From Hydrogenispora ethanolica (GTDB lineage: Bacteria; Bacillota; UBA4882; UBA8346): a stretch of 64,000 bases of DNA. The first letter of the stretch is position 1. Every line of letters starts with the position of its first letter. Below the pieces are notes generated by a model, which was not told the origin of the DNA, did not search any database, and worked only from the letters and a program-made list of their open reading frames with translations. The position numbers and the translations under genes are program-made. Location: NCBI RefSeq assembly GCF_004340685.1, contig NZ_SLUN01000004.1:1-64000 (forward strand), read 5' to 3'. Of this stretch, positions 61,068-64,000 are shown one piece after another.

Positions 61068-61140
61068 TAGCTCGCTTATCCACAAAACCAGCTCGCTCAT
61101 CCACAAAAAGAGCTTGCTCGGCGACTGAGCGAGCTCTTTC
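61068..61140. repeat. Remnant of the DnaA-box-like array
   Basis: TTATCCACA at 61076 and TCATCCACA at 61097 are again exactly 21 bases apart, followed by the third-type unit (GGCGACTGAGCGAGCTC). The block directly follows the mobile element, as if the element had split a longer array. Confidence 0.75.
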
Positions 61141-61215
61141 AGCCACCCAAAGCGATCCGTGATTCGTAAAACGTTCTCTTGCGGATCCTCAACCCGCGCC
61201 CGATTAAAAGCTATC

Positions 61216-61350
61216 TAGAAGCCATGTGATAAAGTCTTTCGAAACGAGATCAGCATGCAAAAAAGTTAAAAAATCGACTTTATCACTTGCTTCTCTGAGC
61301 TTTTGTGTTCACCCTTGCCTTCGGACAGGGTTTATCACAACGCTTGTAGA
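61216..61350. repeat. Dispersed structured repeat, copy 2
   Basis: Same family and orientation as 32733-32849: CTAGAAGCCATGTGATAAAG start, GACTTTATCACTTGCTT core, a small hairpin, and the end TTTATCACAACGCTTGTAG. The spacer between the two halves of the first stem is about 20 bases longer than in copy 1. Confidence 0.72.
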
Positions 61351-61373
61351 AGCTCAAAACAATGTTTCATCCA

Positions 61374-61436
61374 CTTCAAAGCCTGGTGCTTTCCCCTTTA
61401 AGGGGCAAGGGGTTGCATTTAGACATTTTTCATCTT
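61374..61436. repeat. Short hairpin repeat, second copy
   Basis: It matches 60119-60180 over about 62 bases, sharing CCCCTTTAAGGGGCAAGGGG and CATTTTTCATC. The remaining bases to the kinase start hold a hairpin CATTTCGC/GCGAAATG at 61502-61525 and no gene. Confidence 0.65.
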
Positions 61437-61652
61437 AAAAAAAGGCTTCTTTAAAATTTCGTCAAACATCCCCATGATTTACCGGAAAGGATTCATCGCG
61501 GCATTTCGCCTGTTTACGCGAAATGTGCTTCGTAAAGCGCCGTCTCCCTGTCGCCATGGCAGGAAGTGGGCCGGAAGGACCGAAATGTATTAACGTTTCT
61601 GTCCCTTTTCATGTTATGAAAAATTTCGCATTGCCGGGAGGAGGCAAACCAT

Positions 61653-63611
61653 TTGCGCCCCATTCAAGAGCTTTTGAGACAGCTACGTTTGAACATATCG
61701 GATATGATCAACTATCTGACTCGGAATTACGAAAATCACAAAGCTTTTATCAATTTGGCCGGCTTTATCCGGCAGACGGGGATTCAGAACCGCTTATTCA
61801 TCTCCTTTGCGATCCTTTCGTTGATTCCATTGCTGATTACCGGAGTTTTTGCGTACTATAAGTCGAGTGAAGCGATTAAAACCAAGATCAGCACTTATTC
61901 AATTCAGGTTGTGAATCAAGTCAGTGAAAACATTCAAAACGCTCTGGCCCGTTTTGAAAGTGACAGCGTTGATATTGCGTTTTCGGATATCTTTCAAAAA
62001 ACCCTGATTAGCTATGCTACACTGAATGATTGGCAAAAAACGGATGCGGAATTAAAAATGCAAGCCATTCTCGCCAAACGGTTTCTGTTTTTCCGCAGCG
62101 TTTCGGATGTTTTAGTGTATACCCAAAATAAGGAGAAGATCATCGCCTACGGCGACATGCTTTTTAAACTAAAGCTTAAGTCGGATTTCTTAGAGGACAT
62201 TTTCCAGGAAACGGCGGCCCGAAAAGGCGTCCCGGTATGGCTGATCGAAGATCAAGCGAATGAAGCAGAACCGAGTAATTCGATTTATCGCATGGAACGA
62301 TACGGCAGTGCGGGCATCCTTTTGGCCAGAAGCTTTAAATCACTGGAACAGGGAATTCCGATCGGCTATATCATTATCCGAATTAATGAGAAGTATATCT
62401 TAAATAAATATAAAAGCATCAATCTTGGAAACGGCGCCGATACTTTTATTTTGAATCGTCAAGGGGTGGTGATCTCCAGCCGAAACCCGGACACGAAAGT
62501 TGCCCGGTTATATCCCGATCCTTCCTTTAGCGAAGCACTCAAAAGCCACATGAAAGAGGGTAAATATACATTTAACCATATTATTTCCGGCAAACGCTGT
62601 TTGATTGCTTACACCTACATCCCCGGCGCGGATTGGTTTGTGGTGAGCGCCATCCCCTTCTTCTATCTGAACTCCGAATCAACCAGAATTGGCATTTACA
62701 TCGCTATTTTAGGAATTATCTGTTTCCTGTTGGCTTTATTCCTCTCTTTCATTGTCACCAAAAGTATTGCCAAGCCTCTGCATCAACTGGTGGATTCCAT
62801 GAAAAACGTTGAAACCGGCAATTTTGTCGTCCGCATCGAAGATCGCAGCAAGGACGAGATCGGCGAAGTAACGAATGTCTTTAATAAGATGGTGCGGGAG
62901 ATTAAAGATCTGATTGAGGAAGTAAAAAACAAAGAAAAACTAAAAAGGATTGCTGAACTTAAGACGCTACAGGCCCAGATCAACCCGCATTTTCTTGCCA
63001 ATACACTGAATACTGTCCGCTGGCTGGCCAATATCCAGAAGGCGGATAATATATCGAGTGTTGTTACATCACTCATGCAGCTGTTGGACGGGTGCATGGG
63101 CAAAGGGAGAGAGTTGGTCGAGTTTCGGGATGAGATCACCTATGTGAAGAATTATCTCAATATCATGGCCTACCGGTACTATGACAAATTTAAGGTCCAT
63201 TATCAAATTGAAGCCGAAATTTTGGACTGCCAGGTGCCAAAGTTCATTTTACAGCCGATCGTCGAGAATTCACTGATCCATGGCTTAGGGCCCGGCGGCG
63301 GGCAGGGGATCATTGTTGTCAAAGGGTACAGGGCCGGGAACGACTTAAAGATGATTGTCCGGGATAATGGCGTCGGTATCCCCGGCGATGTGATGGACAA
63401 CTTACTGCAAGAAAAGCCACCTGAAAAGAAAGACCGGCTCAGCGGCATCGGAATTTGGAATATCGAAGAAAGAATCAAACTCAATTTCGGCCCGGAGTAC
63501 GGTATTACCATTGAGAGTGTTCCCAATTTGTATACGACGGTAGAAATCACCATTCCGGTGATTGAGAAGGAAGGAGCTGAATTGGATGCTAAGGGTGTTG
63601 ATTGTGGATGA
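61653..63611 (+). CDS. YesM-type sensor histidine kinase
   Basis: The 652-residue membrane kinase has spans at about residues 47-68 and 350-373. A large outside sensor domain of Cache type lies between them, then HAMP (about 373-425), the His_kinase segment LQAQINPHFLANTLNTVRWL (phospho-His near residue 445) and a HATPase (IVENSLIHGL, RDNGVGIPGD, GIGIWNIEERIKL). TTG 61653 is set by GGGAGGAGG 8 bases upstream. Kinases of this group usually respond to sugars or envelope signals and pair with an AraC-type regulator, here directly downstream and overlapping by 26 bases. Confidence 0.93.
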   Translation: MRPIQELLRQLRLNISDMINYLTRNYENHKAFINLAGFIRQTGIQNRLFISFAILSLIPLLITGVFAYYKSSEAIKTKISTYSIQVVNQVSENIQNALARFESDSVDIAFSDIFQKTLISYATLNDWQKTDAELKMQAILAKRFLFFRSVSDVLVYTQNKEKIIAYGDMLFKLKLKSDFLEDIFQETAARKGVPVWLIEDQANEAEPSNSIYRMERYGSAGILLARSFKSLEQGIPIGYIIIRINEKYILNKYKSINLGNGADTFILNRQGVVISSRNPDTKVARLYPDPSFSEALKSHMKEGKYTFNHIISGKRCLIAYTYIPGADWFVVSAIPFFYLNSESTRIGIYIAILGIICFLLALFLSFIVTKSIAKPLHQLVDSMKNVETGNFVVRIEDRSKDEIGEVTNVFNKMVREIKDLIEEVKNKEKLKRIAELKTLQAQINPHFLANTLNTVRWLANIQKADNISSVVTSLMQLLDGCMGKGRELVEFRDEITYVKNYLNIMAYRYYDKFKVHYQIEAEILDCQVPKFILQPIVENSLIHGLGPGGGQGIIVVKGYRAGNDLKMIVRDNGVGIPGDVMDNLLQEKPPEKKDRLSGIGIWNIEERIKLNFGPEYGITIESVPNLYTTVEITIPVIEKEGAELDAKGVDCG

Positions 63612-64000
63612 CGACAGTTTTTCCAGGACCGACTTGAAAACGATGATCGAATGGGAGAACCGCGGTTTTTGTATCACCGGGGAGGCCAATAACGGTTTAA
63701 ACGCCATTCAACTCATGGAAAAGGAATTGCCCGACATCGTGATCACCGACATGTACATGCCCTCGATGGACGGGATTGGGCTGATTGATTACATTGAGCA
63801 AAATTACCCGCAGATCCGGGTGATTGCCGTAAGCGCCTATGATGACTTTGATTATGTGCGACAGAGCATGAAGAAGGGCGCCATCGACTATGTCCTGAAG
63901 CATCGTTTGAACGCGGCGGTTTTAATGGATATGCTTGAAACCGCCCGGAATTCCATCATCCAATACCGGGATGAATGTAATCAAAGAAATTTTATGTCCG
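63586..64000 (+). CDS. YesN-type response regulator, N-terminal part (cut by window edge)
   Basis: The receiver domain begins MLRVLIVDDDSFSRTDLKTM with the acidic pocket. VITDMYMPSMDG holds the phospho-acceptor Asp (near residue 56), and the conserved Lys is in DYVLKHRLNA. This is the receiver of the YesN/AraC group. No stop codon occurs before the window ends, so the DNA-binding part is outside. AAGGAG lies 9 bases before ATG 63586, which is inside the kinase gene; the two proteins form one two-component system. Confidence 0.92.
   Translation, partial: MLRVLIVDDDSFSRTDLKTMIEWENRGFCITGEANNGLNAIQLMEKELPDIVITDMYMPSMDGIGLIDYIEQNYPQIRVIAVSAYDDFDYVRQSMKKGAIDYVLKHRLNAAVLMDMLETARNSIIQYRDECNQRNFMS

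Overview
The window looks like chromosomal DNA of an anaerobic, GC-rich member of the Bacillota (Firmicutes). Evidence: a Met T-box leader, sigma-A style promoters, a DUF3794 (spore/cell-envelope type) protein, an AbrB with a zinc-ribbon tail, and the block rsmI, abrB, metG, tatD, yabE in the order known from Bacillus subtilis. An LpxD acyltransferase gene suggests a two-membrane (diderm) lineage. This placement is inference; there is no rRNA gene to confirm it.

Layout. (1) 0.1-0.7 kb: a DUF3794 protein and a terminator. (2) 0.9-23.2 kb: an adenosylcobalamin riboswitch with its own terminator, then one co-directional run of 22 genes for tetrapyrrole and anaerobic cobalamin synthesis. They run from glutamyl-tRNA (hemA, hemL, hemB, hemC, cobA-hemD) through the corrin ring (cbiD,E,T,L,F,G,H,J,X-C) to amidation, adenosylation and nucleotide loop assembly (cbiA, cobO, cobQ, cbiB, cobT,U,S,D). 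Many junctions overlap by 1-4 bases. Three fusions are present: HemA-precorrin-2 dehydrogenase, CbiX-CbiC and CobA-HemD. A 305-bp repeat with terminal inverted repeats sits between cbiA and cobO. (3) 23.3-30 kb: rsmI, abrB, T-box/metG, tatD, a TatD-linked radical SAM gene, yabE. (4) 30.2-32.3 kb: GntR/UTRA regulator and a double-SIS sugar-phosphate enzyme. (5) 32.9-38.9 kb: a LacI regulator and two GH94 phosphorylases, the second very like cellobiose phosphorylase. (6) 38.9-42 kb: inverted-repeat elements, lpxD, an alpha/beta hydrolase, and a 21-bp periodic repeat. (7) 42-45.2 kb, minus strand: deoC and a secreted heparinase II/III-like protein. (8) 45.4-49.2 kb: FMN riboswitch and ribD-ribE-ribBA-ribH. 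(9) 50-59.6 kb: a LacI regulator and a sugar ABC transporter without its ATPase, then two paralogous zinc dehydrogenases, a ribokinase-like kinase, a pentulose/hexulose-phosphate epimerase and a LarA-like protein whose frame is broken by an exact 44-bp tandem duplication. (10) 59.6-61.6 kb: about 2 kb without genes, filled with repeats. These include an array of DnaA-box-like 9-mers on a strict 21-bp lattice and a second, inverted copy of the 11.5-kb element. (11) 61.7-64 kb: a YesM-type histidine kinase and the start of its YesN-type response regulator, cut by the window edge.

How it works together. The B12 locus makes the whole pathway from glutamyl-tRNA in one transcriptional direction and would be shut by its end product. 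The riboflavin operon is likewise FMN-controlled, and metG is controlled by uncharged tRNA-Met. The remaining genes form small, separately regulated sugar modules, each next to its own regulator and candidate operators: amino-sugar SIS, beta-glucan phosphorolysis, and an uncharacterised sugar or polyol route. The most unusual parts are the intergenic repeats and the broken LarA-like gene.
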